Source of the DNA: an uncultured Sulfitobacter sp.
GTDB taxonomy: Bacteria; Pseudomonadota; Alphaproteobacteria; Rhodobacterales; Rhodobacteraceae
Direction: 5' to 3'
Assembly (NCBI RefSeq): GCF_947497275.1
Contig: NZ_CANMFS010000001.1
Span: forward strand, 496,001-560,000
Length of the DNA stretch: 64,000 nucleotides
The number at the start of each line of letters is the position of its first letter. Positions within the stretch are counted from its first letter, which is position 1. Position numbers and translations under genes: made by a program. Positions 50,512 to 59,251 of this stretch are shown here, piece by piece. A model generated the notes under the pieces. That model had not been told where the DNA came from, did not search any database, and saw only the letters and a list, made by a program, of their open reading frames with translations.

Positions 50512-50975
50512 GGGCGGGGAGTGCAGCAGCCTCCCGCCCATGTCAATCGTCTACGTGCGGCTTAATTCAAAAGGCACGGCAGGGTCTCGGCGTCGATGCT
50601 TGCAAAACCGATCATCGGGCTGTTGCCCTCTGGGGGGAAATCACAAACGCTTGGATATCGTCGTGCGCAATCGTCGCGCGGCAAATCCGGCTGGTCCCGG
50701 CAAGAGGCTTTGGAAAGCTTTCGGGATCGACATGCGGCACCGACGCCTCACAGGTCGCAAGGTCCAGCTGAATCGCTTCGGGGCCGTCGGCCATCAAGGG
50801 GCAAAACGTAGATTCATGTCAAGATTTCAATGTATTATGAAATAAGGTTAACTGAGATGGTCAGGACTTCAATGTGCCTGATAAGGACGCTCTGCAACCC
50901 GCCTCACAATCCTCTTTATCCTCTCCAAGCCCCATGCTACACGCGCCCCAAATACATATCCAAAGGAGATTTCCC
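50512..50975. other. Intergenic region upstream of ndk
   Basis: Apart from the possible small ORF, no gene is visible. The segment 50815-50880 is AT-rich (TATTATGAAATAAGG) and probably carries the ndk promoter. A strong ribosome-binding site (AAAGGAG) lies before the ndk ATG. Confidence 0.4.
50612..50794 (-). CDS. Possible small protein (60 aa), function unknown
   Basis: This minus-strand ORF lies in the gap between the ABC-F gene and ndk. Its sequence looks protein-like (AIQLDLATCEASVPHVDPESFPKPLAG, then SRICRATIAHDDIQAFVIS) and not like a shadow. It starts MADGPEAIQ at 50794 (an ATG one codon earlier is also possible). A TTGACA lies about 30 bases upstream. The stop overlaps another start (CGATGA) of a 17-codon ORF. 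Codon use is ordinary. It is listed at low confidence. Confidence 0.35.
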   Translation of the reverse strand: MADGPEAIQLDLATCEASVPHVDPESFPKPLAGTSRICRATIAHDDIQAFVISPQRATAR

Positions 50976-51398
50976 ATGGCTCTCGAGCGTACATTTTCGA
51001 TCATCAAACCAGACGCGACCAAACGCAACTTGACAGGCGCGATCGTTAAGAAATTCGAAGACGCCGGTTTGCGCGTCATCGCGTCCAAACGCATCCACCT
51101 GACCAAGGCGCAGGCGGGCGAGTTCTACAAGGTCCACGCCGAGCGTCCCTTCTATGACGAACTGTGCGAATTCATGGCATCCGCGCCGATCGTGGCACAG
51201 GTTCTTGAAGGCGAAGGCGCCATCGCGAAAAACCGCGAAGTCATGGGGGCGACAAACCCCGCAGACGCCGAAGCGGGAACAATCCGCGCCGAATTCGCAG
51301 AATCCGTGGGTGAAAACTCCGTACATGGATCGGACGCACCGGAAACCGCGAAGGAAGAGATCGCTTACTTCTTCTCGGGACTGGAACTGGTGGGCTAA
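50976..51398 (+). CDS. ndk: Nucleoside diphosphate kinase
   Basis: Ndk balances NTP and dNTP pools by phosphate exchange. The 140-residue product begins [18 protein letters not shown]. It has the catalytic His near residue 117 ([19 protein letters not shown]) and the [11 protein letters not shown] region. The start is ATG 50976 with AAAGGAG 9 bases upstream; the ORF track start is 34 codons too early. Confidence 0.97.
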   Translation: MALERTFSIIKPDATKRNLTGAIVKKFEDAGLRVIASKRIHLTKAQAGEFYKVHAERPFYDELCEFMASAPIVAQVLEGEGAIAKNREVMGATNPADAEAGTIRAEFAESVGENSVHGSDAPETAKEEIAYFFSGLELVG

Positions 51399-51425
51399 AC
51401 AGTCTCGTCCGCGATTATCGCACGT

Positions 51426-51818
51426 TCACGGGCGGCTTTCGGGCCGCCTGTTTTCGTTTGAGCGGTCCTGATCAGTAAGCTTGAGGTGACGGTCCAGCAG
51501 ATCGACGTTGCGGGTGTTGGCCTTCCATCCGATGTCGAACAGATCACCGAAAACCGGTACGGTCCCGATCAGCGCGTCGATCCCGACGTTCACCCCCATC
51601 CGACCGAGCGTTGCGGCGGGCACGCCTTTGCCATGGGCCGTCTTGATTATGTAGATCGCAGGCGCCAGCGTGAGTGCGTCACCGACGCCCGGGACCAGAC
51701 CCAGAATGGAATCCCATCCGATGCGCGTTCCGATCACCGGCAGGCGAAAGGCGCGGTCCATGCGGTTGGCAAGAGCGCGAAGCGCGGCGGCGTCGGGATG
51801 ATCGGCTGCTGTGTTCAT
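51426..51818 (-). CDS. DUF4112 protein
   Basis: The 130-residue product has the DUF4112 pattern: LANRMDRAFRLPVIGTRIGWDSILGLVPGVGDALTLAPAIYI, then GVNVGIDALIGTVPVFGDLFDIGWKAN. It is partly hydrophobic and may sit in a membrane. The function is unknown. It lies after pssA on the same strand with 30 bases between, so co-transcription is possible. Confidence 0.85.
   Translation of the reverse strand: MNTAADHPDAAALRALANRMDRAFRLPVIGTRIGWDSILGLVPGVGDALTLAPAIYIIKTAHGKGVPAATLGRMGVNVGIDALIGTVPVFGDLFDIGWKANTRNVDLLDRHLKLTDQDRSNENRRPESRP
51428..51458 (+). terminator. Rho-independent terminator of ndk
   Basis: GGGCGGC / GCCGCCT around TTTCGG is followed by GTTTTCGTTT. It overlaps the 3' end of the DUF4112 gene on the other strand. 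Confidence 0.75.
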
Positions 51819-51848
51819 GATGCTGAAATGGTGCTGCGGCGCGCCGCG

Positions 51849-52637
51849 TCAAGGTGCCGCATCGTTTCCCGTGTCCGATCCGGACTGCTGCGCGGCAATC
51901 ACTGCTTTGGCGCGTCTTTGATACAGTAGAAACGAGACCGGCAACGACAGCAGATACAGGCAATTGGCGGCGATGAGGGTAGGCCAGGGATAGACCATCA
52001 GACAGACGACCAGAACGACCGCACAGACGATCACGAAGGGAAGATGGGCGCGTCGGATCTTTGCATGTTTGATCGAGAATGTCGGAATCGTGCTGACGGC
52101 AAGAAGCCCGACGCCGATGATGTAGATGGCGCGGAGCACCGGCAGGTCGGTGTTCTGCCAACCGTACAAATGCATGAAGACAGGCATCAGGGCCAGACAC
52201 GCAAGCGCCGGTGCGGGCACGCCGACGAAATGATCGTCCTGTTTGAGGGGCACTGTGCTTGTTTTCAGCGACAGGTTGAACCGGGCGAGCCTGAGTGCGC
52301 AGCATACCGCCAGCACCAGCGAGGCGAGCCAGCCCAGACTGGAGTGCGCGGTGCCGACATAAAGTGTGTTGTAGAGCAATAGCCCCGGTACGATGCCAAA
52401 GTTGAAGAAATCCGCCAAGGTGTCCAGCTCTGCACCGAACGGGCTTGCAGAGTCGAGATAGCGGGCGACCTTGCCATCGGCGGCATCCAGAAACACCGCA
52501 AGCAAGATAAAGTAAAGCGCGACTTCAAGGTGCCCCTCAAGGCTCATCCGGACGGATGTCAGACCGGCGCAGATGGAAAAAACCGTAACCACGCTTGGCA
52601 CGATGTGGCGCAGCTTGATGTGGCCCGTGCTGCTCAT
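51849..52637 (-). CDS. pssA: CDP-diacylglycerol-serine O-phosphatidyltransferase
   Basis: PssA makes phosphatidylserine, the substrate of Psd encoded directly upstream. The 262-residue membrane protein has the CDP-alcohol phosphotransferase motif, with [19 protein letters not shown] and the following Asp residues. Several hydrophobic segments follow. It overlaps psd by ATGA (52634-52637), so the two-step route to phosphatidylethanolamine is encoded together. Confidence 0.95.
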   Translation of the reverse strand: MSSTGHIKLRHIVPSVVTVFSICAGLTSVRMSLEGHLEVALYFILLAVFLDAADGKVARYLDSASPFGAELDTLADFFNFGIVPGLLLYNTLYVGTAHSSLGWLASLVLAVCCALRLARFNLSLKTSTVPLKQDDHFVGVPAPALACLALMPVFMHLYGWQNTDLPVLRAIYIIGVGLLAVSTIPTFSIKHAKIRRAHLPFVIVCAVVLVVCLMVYPWPTLIAANCLYLLSLPVSFLLYQRRAKAVIAAQQSGSDTGNDAAP

Positions 52638-53326
52638 TCCGCGACGCCGCGACGCGCGCGGTCCGGGTCATGCAGATCGGCGATGATCGTCTCACCGGCC
52701 ACCGCCGTCTGGCCGACGGACACCAGCGGCGCAACGCCATTGGGCAGATACACATCAAGGCGGCTGCCGAACCGGATCAGCCCGAACCGGTGTCCCGCCT
52801 CCAGCGTATCGCCCGGACGTACAAAACAAACGATCCGCCGTGCAACAAGACCCGCGATCTGAACCACTCCGATCCGCGCACCGCCCGCCGTTTCGATGGT
52901 GACGCTGTTGCGCTCGTTGTGTTCGCTCGCCTTGTCGAGGGACGCATTGACGAATTTACCGTGGCGGTAATTCACGGCGATGACTTTCCCGGCAAGCGGA
53001 GCACGGTTCACATGGCAGTTGAATACATTCATGAACACCGAAACGCGGACGGCCGGATCCGGACCAAGATCTAGCTCGGGTGACGGCACCACCCGTTCGA
53101 TCAGCGAGACGATGCCATCGGCAGGGGACAGCACGAGGCCCTCTTGCTGCGGAATGACGCGCACCGGATCGCGAAAGAAATAGTAGCACCATACCGTGGC
53201 GCCGGCACCGATCCAGAAAAGCGGCTCCCACAGAAAGCCCAGCAAAACAGTGATGCCGGCAAATATCGCGACGAACTTGCGCCCCTCCTTGTGCATCGGC
53301 ACGGCAACGATCTTGATCATGTTCAT
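52634..53326 (-). CDS. psd: Phosphatidylserine decarboxylase, short form
   Basis: Psd converts phosphatidylserine to phosphatidylethanolamine. The 230-residue product belongs to the short archaeal-type form with two N-terminal hydrophobic stretches ([21 protein letters not shown]). The self-cleavage site [11 protein letters not shown], where the Ser becomes the pyruvoyl group, is present. The start is taken at ATG 53326 ([15 protein letters not shown]); the 55 extra ORF-track residues lack support. Confidence 0.94.
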   Translation of the reverse strand: MNMIKIVAVPMHKEGRKFVAIFAGITVLLGFLWEPLFWIGAGATVWCYYFFRDPVRVIPQQEGLVLSPADGIVSLIERVVPSPELDLGPDPAVRVSVFMNVFNCHVNRAPLAGKVIAVNYRHGKFVNASLDKASEHNERNSVTIETAGGARIGVVQIAGLVARRIVCFVRPGDTLEAGHRFGLIRFGSRLDVYLPNGVAPLVSVGQTAVAGETIIADLHDPDRARRGVAE

Positions 53327-53509
53327 CGACGGTCTTCTTTCAGATCGGGACGGGAACGGCGCGCGCAGTTCCGGAAAAAACAGGTGGTCGGCTTGCCCGA
53401 CGACGCCTTGGTTTCGTGTGTTCGAAGGGTGCGATGGGTTTTCTTGCCAATCTGCACATCCCCCCGCGCAGGTTGGGATGATCCGCGTCATACGAGGTAA
53501 TGGCAGTCG

Positions 53510-53539
53510 TTGCTACAGGCTTTGTCGGCGCGGTGTCAA
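53510..53539 (-). promoter_or_regulatory. Possible promoter of psd-pssA
   Basis: TTGACA and TAGCAA are separated by 18 bases on the minus strand, about 185 bases upstream of the psd start. The match is by eye. The rest of the gap 53327-53613 shows only a G-rich run (53554-53569, GCGGGGGGGCGGGGGG). Confidence 0.3.
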
Positions 53540-53613
53540 TTGAGTGCTCCAAAGCGGGGGGGCGGGGGGTGAAACCTGAGTATCGGGAATGTACCAGCAA
53601 TTCACTGCGCGTA

Positions 53614-54450
53614 CTAAGGGCTGAATGAAATCGGAAGCGAGAAACGGTGAACTCCGCCCGAAATGCCGCGCGGCGCGGGTTTGAACCGCGCCCGTTTCAC
53701 TGCGGTTACGGCGGCGTTGTCCAGTCTGGCATCACCGGAAGAGCGGCGCACCTTTACCGATGCGAGCGCACCGCCGGACGATACTGCCACCGCCAGTGTG
53801 ACGGTGCCTTTGCCGCGCGTGCCGGTCGGGTATCGCTTGCGACGTTCCACGGCGGACCTGATGCTGCTTCCCCAGTGTGCCATCGCCGCCGGACTTGCTT
53901 TCGGGCCTGGTACGGGTGCGGTGGTTTTCGCCGCCGGAGCGGCCGCTTGCGTGCGACTGGTTTTCGGCTGCCCTGAAGAAGCGGCCGCTTTGCGTTTGGC
54001 GCGCGCGGTGGCAGGGGCCGGTTTGCGCGGCGCCGCTTGCGGTGCATCGGGGCGTGTGCGGGGTCTGGCAGACGCTTTTGCGGCGCGGTTCGACGGGACC
54101 GGCACGGTCAGATCAATACGGGGCACTGCATCCGTTTCCACGGGGCGCGCGATAGCCGGCACCGGGCTGCGGGCAACACGCGGTGCTGGCAGAGGGACAA
54201 GACGCGCCGGATTGGAAACCGGGGGAGGCTGTGACGGAGCCGTGCCCGCGATGCTTTGCACGGCTTCAACGGGCCGGTCCCATTCCGCCACAAGCGCGGA
54301 CAGCGAAGGAGAGCTTGGGGCAAGGGCCACGCGCGCTTCCTCTGTATTGCCGGTCACTGCGGCCGTATCGTCGGGTATCACCTGAAACATCGCCAGATGC
54401 GACGCGGCGGCGATCGCCAGACATGCGACGAATTCCGCGAGACCTCTCAT
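53614..54450 (-). CDS. tonB: TonB energy transducer
   Basis: TonB spans the periplasm and energises outer-membrane receptors. The 278-residue product has an N-terminal membrane anchor (MRGLAEFVACLAIAAASHLAMF). A long Pro/Ala/Lys/Arg-rich periplasmic stretch follows, then a C-terminal TonB domain (RRKRYPTGTRGKGTVTLAVAV, GDARLDNAAVTAVKRARF). The start is ATG 54450, overlapping exbD by ATGA; the ORF track start is 48 codons early. Its position after exbB-exbD-exbD links it to the btuB locus. Confidence 0.92.
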   Translation of the reverse strand: MRGLAEFVACLAIAAASHLAMFQVIPDDTAAVTGNTEEARVALAPSSPSLSALVAEWDRPVEAVQSIAGTAPSQPPPVSNPARLVPLPAPRVARSPVPAIARPVETDAVPRIDLTVPVPSNRAAKASARPRTRPDAPQAAPRKPAPATARAKRKAAASSGQPKTSRTQAAAPAAKTTAPVPGPKASPAAMAHWGSSIRSAVERRKRYPTGTRGKGTVTLAVAVSSGGALASVKVRRSSGDARLDNAAVTAVKRARFKPAPRGISGGVHRFSLPISFSP

Positions 54451-54827
54451 TGCGCGCGCACCGCCAAGGTGACCGACGTGATCTCCAGCTTCGCCAGTTG
54501 TGTCAGGACTGCCGCGAGCTTCGGCGTCGCCAGCTGCGCGTCCGCCCGGATCGTCAAGGACCGTGCTGTGTCCGCGCGCGCGAGCGCCGCCCACGCGTCG
54601 TCACCGGTCACGCCGCCAAAAGCGACGTTTCCATCGGCGCTGAGATAGAAAGTGCTCTCTTCGCGCACGGCGCTGTCGCTGTCGGAGCGCGGCAGTTCCA
54701 CATCGAACGGCGGTGCCGGAGCGATGCGGGCGGACATCATGAAAAAGATCACCAGCAAAAAAACCACGTTGATCATCGGCACGACCGATTCCGCCCTGCG
54801 TCGGGCCGGTGGGCGATGAAACCGCAC
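54447..54827 (-). CDS. exbD: ExbD-like biopolymer transport protein 2
   Basis: The 126-residue product has one N-terminal membrane helix with the conserved Asn variant (VPMINVVFLLVIFFMMSAR) and an ExbD-type periplasmic domain (FDVELPRSDSD). In most ExbD proteins the helix carries Asp (PMIDV); here it is Asn (PMINV). It follows the first exbD gene by 6 bases. Confidence 0.9.
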   Translation of the reverse strand: MRFHRPPARRRAESVVPMINVVFLLVIFFMMSARIAPAPPFDVELPRSDSDSAVREESTFYLSADGNVAFGGVTGDDAWAALARADTARSLTIRADAQLATPKLAAVLTQLAKLEITSVTLAVRAQ

Positions 54828-54833
54828 CGGGTG

Positions 54834-55211
54834 CTACTCGACCACCGACAGGCGGGTAAAGCCTGCCTGTCGCAACGCTTCAGCCACGTCGATCAGACGC
54901 TGGAGCGGCGTTGCCGCGTCACCGCGCAGCACGATGGTATCGTCGGTGGTTTGCGTCAGCTCGCTCAGGCGGTCGACCAGCGCGGCCGGTGATACGCTCA
55001 CTCCGTTGAGCCGCAGATCAGCCGCGCCGATATCGACGAGCCGGGGCGGCCCCGTGTAGATGGATGCCGTCCCTGCGACCGAGAGAGGCAACGCGTTGTC
55101 CTTTCCGAACTGCGACGCCAGCATAAAAAACACCAGCAACAGAAACACCACATCGATCATCGGTGTAAGGCTCGGCCTGCGCCGCACGGGAGGGGGGGCG
55201 AAGCTGAACAT
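54834..55211 (-). CDS. exbD: ExbD-like biopolymer transport protein 1
   Basis: The 125-residue product begins MFSFAPPPVRRRPSLTPMIDVVFLLLVFFML, with the proton-carrying Asp in the membrane helix. The periplasmic domain ends ALRQAGFTRLSVVE. It starts at ATG 55211, sharing one base with the exbB stop. The ORF track extends 168 codons upstream because the exbB opposite frame is open. Confidence 0.92.
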   Translation of the reverse strand: MFSFAPPPVRRRPSLTPMIDVVFLLLVFFMLASQFGKDNALPLSVAGTASIYTGPPRLVDIGAADLRLNGVSVSPAALVDRLSELTQTTDDTIVLRGDAATPLQRLIDVAEALRQAGFTRLSVVE

Positions 55212-55846
55212 TACCCTGCGGCGCCCTCCCGGGTGTGCGGATGCGTAAAGATGCGGGTGGCCATATCCTCCATATCCGCCTGCACGCGTTCGGCGATGCC
55301 TTCGAACCAGCTTAGCGCCACCGCCGCCGGAATGGCGACGGCCATACCCGCCGCCGTCGTCAGCAGCGCCTCCCAGATGCCACCCGCCAGCACCGATGGG
55401 TCTGCCTGACCGGCGCTTGATTCCAGCGCCTGAAAGGCGTCGATCATGCCAAGAACCGTCCCGAGCAGACCAATGAGTGGCGCGATGGTGACGATTAACT
55501 CCAGCGGCCGCAAGCCGCCGCGCAGTGTGGCGAGCGCCCGCGCGCCAAGCCGCATGATCTCTTCGCGGGCCAGCGGATCGGGCAGATCGCGCGCGCCGAG
55601 TGCTTGGGTCACGAAACGTGCGCGCAGGTTGCGCGGCAGGTCTGGGGAGGGTTGCGCCTGTGCCGTGCCCGCATGCAGCATGGCGCGGGCCTGCCCCGAG
55701 GACCACGCACCGCACAGCGCAAGACGCCAGATCTTCCAGAGAATGATGGCGAGCGTCAGAACCGACAGAACCGCTATAGCGGCCAGAGCCGGCCCGCCGG
55801 TCGCAATGAATTCGCGTGCCGCTTGCAATCCCGGTTCCATCTTCAT
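55211..55846 (-). CDS. exbB: ExbB/TolQ-type proton channel protein
   Basis: The 211-residue product has a first membrane helix (GGPALAAIAVLSVLTLAIILWKIW) and two later helices (LIVTIAPLIGLLGTVLGMIDAF, GGIWEALLTTAAGMAVAIPAAVAL) with the MotA/TolQ/ExbB signature. ATG 55846 or 55840 fits; a GGGAG lies 7 bases before the second. It is first of the exbB-exbD-exbD-tonB set, 118 bases after cbiZ; the gap shows no second riboswitch. Confidence 0.92.
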   Translation of the reverse strand: MKMEPGLQAAREFIATGGPALAAIAVLSVLTLAIILWKIWRLALCGAWSSGQARAMLHAGTAQAQPSPDLPRNLRARFVTQALGARDLPDPLAREEIMRLGARALATLRGGLRPLELIVTIAPLIGLLGTVLGMIDAFQALESSAGQADPSVLAGGIWEALLTTAAGMAVAIPAAVALSWFEGIAERVQADMEDMATRIFTHPHTREGAAG

Positions 55847-55963
55847 GCTCCCTTGCTTTGGTCTGGCGTTCCGGCCCCAGTCATCCTGTGTCTTTGACCG
55901 ATCGCTGCGCGGCTACGGTCCGTACCGGCCCGCCGAGGCGCGCCTTGGTTAATCACATTGAAA

Positions 55964-56635
55964 TCACCCATGTCCTGTCATTCCTTTGTGCACGGCCCCG
56001 ATATCAGATTTCCACCGAAGAGCACCCGATTGCACAGCGCGGTAGACCGCCGCGCCGACCGCTTCGCCAATTTCGGTATGCAAGCCGGCATACTCCTGCA
56101 CGCCCTCCGGTGCCGCCACCGCGATACAGTCGGTGCCGGTTCCGGTCGCAATCCCGCCGGGGGTATGGATCTGCGTGTCGATGATCGCCGCGGTACGGGC
56201 CTGTGTGGCGATGCTGAGTGTTTCGATAAGGCCGGTCTGGTTCAGTCCGCAATCGAGGCGGACGGCGACGTTGATCGTGCCCCAGTCCTGCGCGCTGCGG
56301 TCCGCGCGCGAACCGATCCGTTCGGCGTTCGACAGACCCACGGTTGCGACGCAATGCGCCGTTATAGCGCCCACCGTCACCGTTGCCTCGCAGAAATGCG
56401 AAACATCGCGCGAGGTGAGGAAAGCGACTGCGTCCTCAAGGTCCCGTGCGCGCAAGGTACGTTCGAACCAGTCGCGCACGTCCAGCCCTGCGGGCAGATC
56501 GGCATTGCGCACCTCGCGCCAGACGATACGGTCCGCACGGACGAAACCGGGGCGGTTGATGGCCCAGCTCAGCACTTGCATCTCGGCCCCCAGGTCAAAC
56601 AGCAGCCAGGGCCGTAGGAGAGATACCGTGTTCAT
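55964..56635 (-). CDS. cbiZ: Adenosylcobinamide amidohydrolase
   Basis: CbiZ removes the aminopropanol side chain of adenosylcobinamide (and of some corrinoids) to give adenosylcobyric acid, so that the cell can rebuild cobalamin with its own lower ligand. The product of 223 residues shows VAFLTSRDVSHFCEATVTVG, ATVGLSNAERIG, GTINVAVRLDCGLNQTGLIE and the signature TPGGIATGTGTDCIAVAAP. The start is ATG 56635, overlapping btuD by ATGA; the ORF track start is 53 codons early. Its place after btuBFCD fits salvage of incomplete corrinoids. Confidence 0.9.
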   Translation of the reverse strand: MNTVSLLRPWLLFDLGAEMQVLSWAINRPGFVRADRIVWREVRNADLPAGLDVRDWFERTLRARDLEDAVAFLTSRDVSHFCEATVTVGAITAHCVATVGLSNAERIGSRADRSAQDWGTINVAVRLDCGLNQTGLIETLSIATQARTAAIIDTQIHTPGGIATGTGTDCIAVAAPEGVQEYAGLHTEIGEAVGAAVYRAVQSGALRWKSDIGAVHKGMTGHG

Positions 56636-57390
56636 GGCACGACTTCCATCGGCTGAAATACGAGACCGTCTGCGGTCATTTGCATGAACGCACCGATACC
56701 GAATATCCGCCGCAGGAGATCCGGGCGCAACACATCCTGCGGTGCGCCATCTGCCGCAATGCTTCCCTTGTCGATCACGATCAGACGTGTGCAATGACGC
56801 GCGGCAAGACCCAGATCATGCAGCGATACGATGACCGACCGACCCGTCGACGCGATCCGCGCGAAAGTCTGCATTGTCGCAATCTGATGCGCAGGATCAA
56901 GCCCTGCCGTCGGTTCATCCGCCATCAGTAACGGCGTCTGCTGTGCCAAAGCACGCGCGATCAATGCGCGCGCCTGCTCTCCACCCGATAGCTGTGTGGC
57001 GGTGCGCGTGGCAAAGCTCTCTAGATCCATCTCGCGCAGGGCGCCGTCCACTGCGGCGCGGTCTGCCTCCGACAGCCGCTGTCCCGTGCCCAGATGCGGG
57101 ATACGGCCCAGCGTCACCAACCGCTCGACGCTTACGGGCCAGGCGATTTCACGCGCCTGTGGCATCCAGGCGACGGCCCTGGCGCGGCTGCGCGCATCCA
57201 TTTCGACCAGCGAACTGTAGCCGGTCGCAGGCATCAATCCAAGCGCGGCGCGCATTAGCGTGGTCTTGCCCGCGCCATTGGGGCCGATGATCCCCACAAC
57301 CTCGGCAGGTTTCACGCTTAGGGTGATCGCACGCAGGACAGCGCATGTGCCGCGTGACGCGCCGAAATCCCTGAGGTCAAGCAGGTTCAT
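56632..57390 (-). CDS. btuD: Vitamin B12 ABC transporter ATP-binding protein
   Basis: The 252-residue ATPase has Walker A GPNGAGKTTLM, signature LSGGEQARALIARAL, Walker B LLMADEPTAGLD and H-loop VSLHDLGLAARHC. It belongs to the FecE/BtuD class that works with FecCD-type permeases. It overlaps btuC by 4 bases. A siderophore role is formally possible, but the riboswitch and cbiZ point to corrinoids. Confidence 0.9.
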   Translation of the reverse strand: MNLLDLRDFGASRGTCAVLRAITLSVKPAEVVGIIGPNGAGKTTLMRAALGLMPATGYSSLVEMDARSRARAVAWMPQAREIAWPVSVERLVTLGRIPHLGTGQRLSEADRAAVDGALREMDLESFATRTATQLSGGEQARALIARALAQQTPLLMADEPTAGLDPAHQIATMQTFARIASTGRSVIVSLHDLGLAARHCTRLIVIDKGSIAADGAPQDVLRPDLLRRIFGIGAFMQMTADGLVFQPMEVVP

Positions 57391-58370
57391 AAGCCATCCC
57401 TGCGCGTGCGGTAAATCAGGTGCAGGAACAGCGGAGCGCCGACAAGCGCGGTCACGACGCCAAGCTTGAGATCGCGCGCGGGCAGGATGACGCGCACAGC
57501 CAGATCGGCCGCCAGCAGCATCGCCGCCCCCCCAAAGGCGGAGGCCCAGAGCAACCGCCCCGGTTGCGCGCCGACGAAGGGGCGCAACAGATGCGGCACC
57601 ACGAGACCGACAAACCCGATGGCACCCGCGACTGCCGTCGCTCCGCCTACGATCGCGGCGGTGCCGACGATCAGCGTCAGCCGCATGCGGTTCAGGCGCA
57701 CACCCATCGCCTCTGCCGCATCCTCGCCCAGCGTCAGCGCGTCCAGCCCCCGCGCGAGACTTGCCAGCATGAGCGTGCCCACCGCGATCAATGGAAACGC
57801 AAGCCAGACATGCGTCATGGACCTGTCGGCGAGCGATCCCATCATCCAGAACACGATTTCGTTGGCGGCAAAAGGATTGGGCGACAGGTTGAGGACCAGC
57901 GACGTGAGCGCCCCCGCAAGAGCCGAAATCGCGATCCCTGCAAGGATGAGTGTGAGTGATGATCCGCGCGGACCAGCCAGTAAAAGCACCATAAAGACCC
58001 CGATCAACGCGCCCGCCAGTGCGGCCAGCGGCAGTCCGAAGGCAAAACCTGCGGCAACCCCCGTCTGAAGCGCCAGCACCGCACCCAGTGCCGCGGAGGA
58101 CGACACCCCGATCAGCCCGGGATCCGCAAGCGGATTGCGTAGATAGCCCTGCATGGCAGCACCGGCCAACCCCAGACCGCCACCGATCATCAGTGCAAGC
58201 AACGCGCGCGGCAGGCGGATTTCGCGCATCACAAGAGTGACGGGGCCGCCGTCGTCCACCAGAAGGGCCTTTACGCTGCGGACCGCGCCGATGTCCGCGG
58301 GCCCCACGACCAGGGCGGCAACGAACAGGCCCGCAACCAGCGCCGCCAGAAAGGCTGCGAGGCGCGTCAA
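57387..58370 (-). CDS. btuC: Vitamin B12 ABC transporter permease
   Basis: The product of 327 residues has about nine to ten membrane helices of the FecCD family. RALLALMIGGGLGLAGAAMQGYLRNPLADPGLIGVSSSAALG contains the family signature for interaction with the ATPase. The start is probably TTG 58370, which overlaps the btuF stop as TTGA. The ORF track start at 58451 lies inside btuF. Confidence 0.9.
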   Translation of the reverse strand: MTRLAAFLAALVAGLFVAALVVGPADIGAVRSVKALLVDDGGPVTLVMREIRLPRALLALMIGGGLGLAGAAMQGYLRNPLADPGLIGVSSSAALGAVLALQTGVAAGFAFGLPLAALAGALIGVFMVLLLAGPRGSSLTLILAGIAISALAGALTSLVLNLSPNPFAANEIVFWMMGSLADRSMTHVWLAFPLIAVGTLMLASLARGLDALTLGEDAAEAMGVRLNRMRLTLIVGTAAIVGGATAVAGAIGFVGLVVPHLLRPFVGAQPGRLLWASAFGGAAMLLAADLAVRVILPARDLKLGVVTALVGAPLFLHLIYRTRRDGL

Positions 58371-59251
58371 CGGTCCCGGCTTTGCAGAGTGAGGCGCAGG
58401 GCGACCATATCGTCGATCGCGCGCAGGATGAACGGCGTGCCGCAGACCCAATCGCTGTCGGTCATAGCTGCGCCGAGGCTGTCGTGCTGCAGAATTTCGA
58501 CGACGGGATGGCGCTGTATTTCTTCAGCGCGGGATGCGCCGGGATAGGCATCGCTGGTGATGACCGCGTCGGGGTCCGACAAGGCCAGAACTTCGAGCGG
58601 CATGACACCGCCACCGCTGAACCCGTTGTCAGTGGCGATATTGTTCAACCCGGCAGCGGTGAGGACCTCGCCGGCCAATGTCTTGTCGCCGGAGGTATAA
58701 CCGTTTGCGTAGTAGAGTGCGGCACGGGGCCTTTCCGCTTTCGCACTGCGGTAGGCGTCGAGCCGGGCACGATACCGGGCCACCATCCGTTGCGCGCGCG
58801 CGGGATGGCCCAGTGCTTCCCCCATTTGCAACAACCGATCCGCCACTTCCTCGAGGGTGTTGGCCGGCGCGAACCGCACGACACGGATGCCCAGCCGTTC
58901 GAGCATGTCGACGCTGGCCCGGGCGGTGTAGCTGCCCGCCACGACAAGATCGGGACGCATCACGAACACCTCTTCGGCCAGCCCGCTGTTGGCGGGGTAG
59001 GTCGACGCCTGCGCCACCATTGCCGAGGAACGCGGATCCGTGGCGATGCGCGAGACAGAGACAAGCTGGCCCGGATCGGCCAGCAGCATCGCCAGTTGAT
59101 CTGTGCACAGGTTCATCGACACGACCCGCACAGGGACGTCTTTCGCGTGCAGGGTGCCGCCCAAGAGCGTGCACAACGTTACCACGCCTGCCCGCAAGGC
59201 GGACAGGACATGGTGACGGCAGGGTCTAGAAATCCGCACGGATACCAACAT
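58367..59251 (-). CDS. btuF: Vitamin B12 ABC transporter periplasmic binding protein
   Basis: The product has about 294 residues. It opens with a signal peptide-like stretch (RAGVVTLCTLLGGTLHA) and the two-lobed binding fold (VVSMNLCTDQLAMLLADPGQLVSVS, EEVFVMRPDLVVAG, GGVMPLEVLALSDPDAVI). The start is uncertain: ATG 59251 overlaps the 3' end of btuB by 26 bases; GTG 59239 is an alternative. It precedes btuC with TTGA overlap. Confidence 0.85.
   Translation of the reverse strand: MLVSVRISRPCRHHVLSALRAGVVTLCTLLGGTLHAKDVPVRVVSMNLCTDQLAMLLADPGQLVSVSRIATDPRSSAMVAQASTYPANSGLAEEVFVMRPDLVVAGSYTARASVDMLERLGIRVVRFAPANTLEEVADRLLQMGEALGHPARAQRMVARYRARLDAYRSAKAERPRAALYYANGYTSGDKTLAGEVLTAAGLNNIATDNGFSGGGVMPLEVLALSDPDAVITSDAYPGASRAEEIQRHPVVEILQHDSLGAAMTDSDWVCGTPFILRAIDDMVALRLTLQSRDR

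Noticed and set aside
53554-53569. G-rich run as a possible G-quadruplex
   Set aside because: Only two G-runs occur, with no loop pattern clearly supporting a quadruplex, and no gene function is linked to it.
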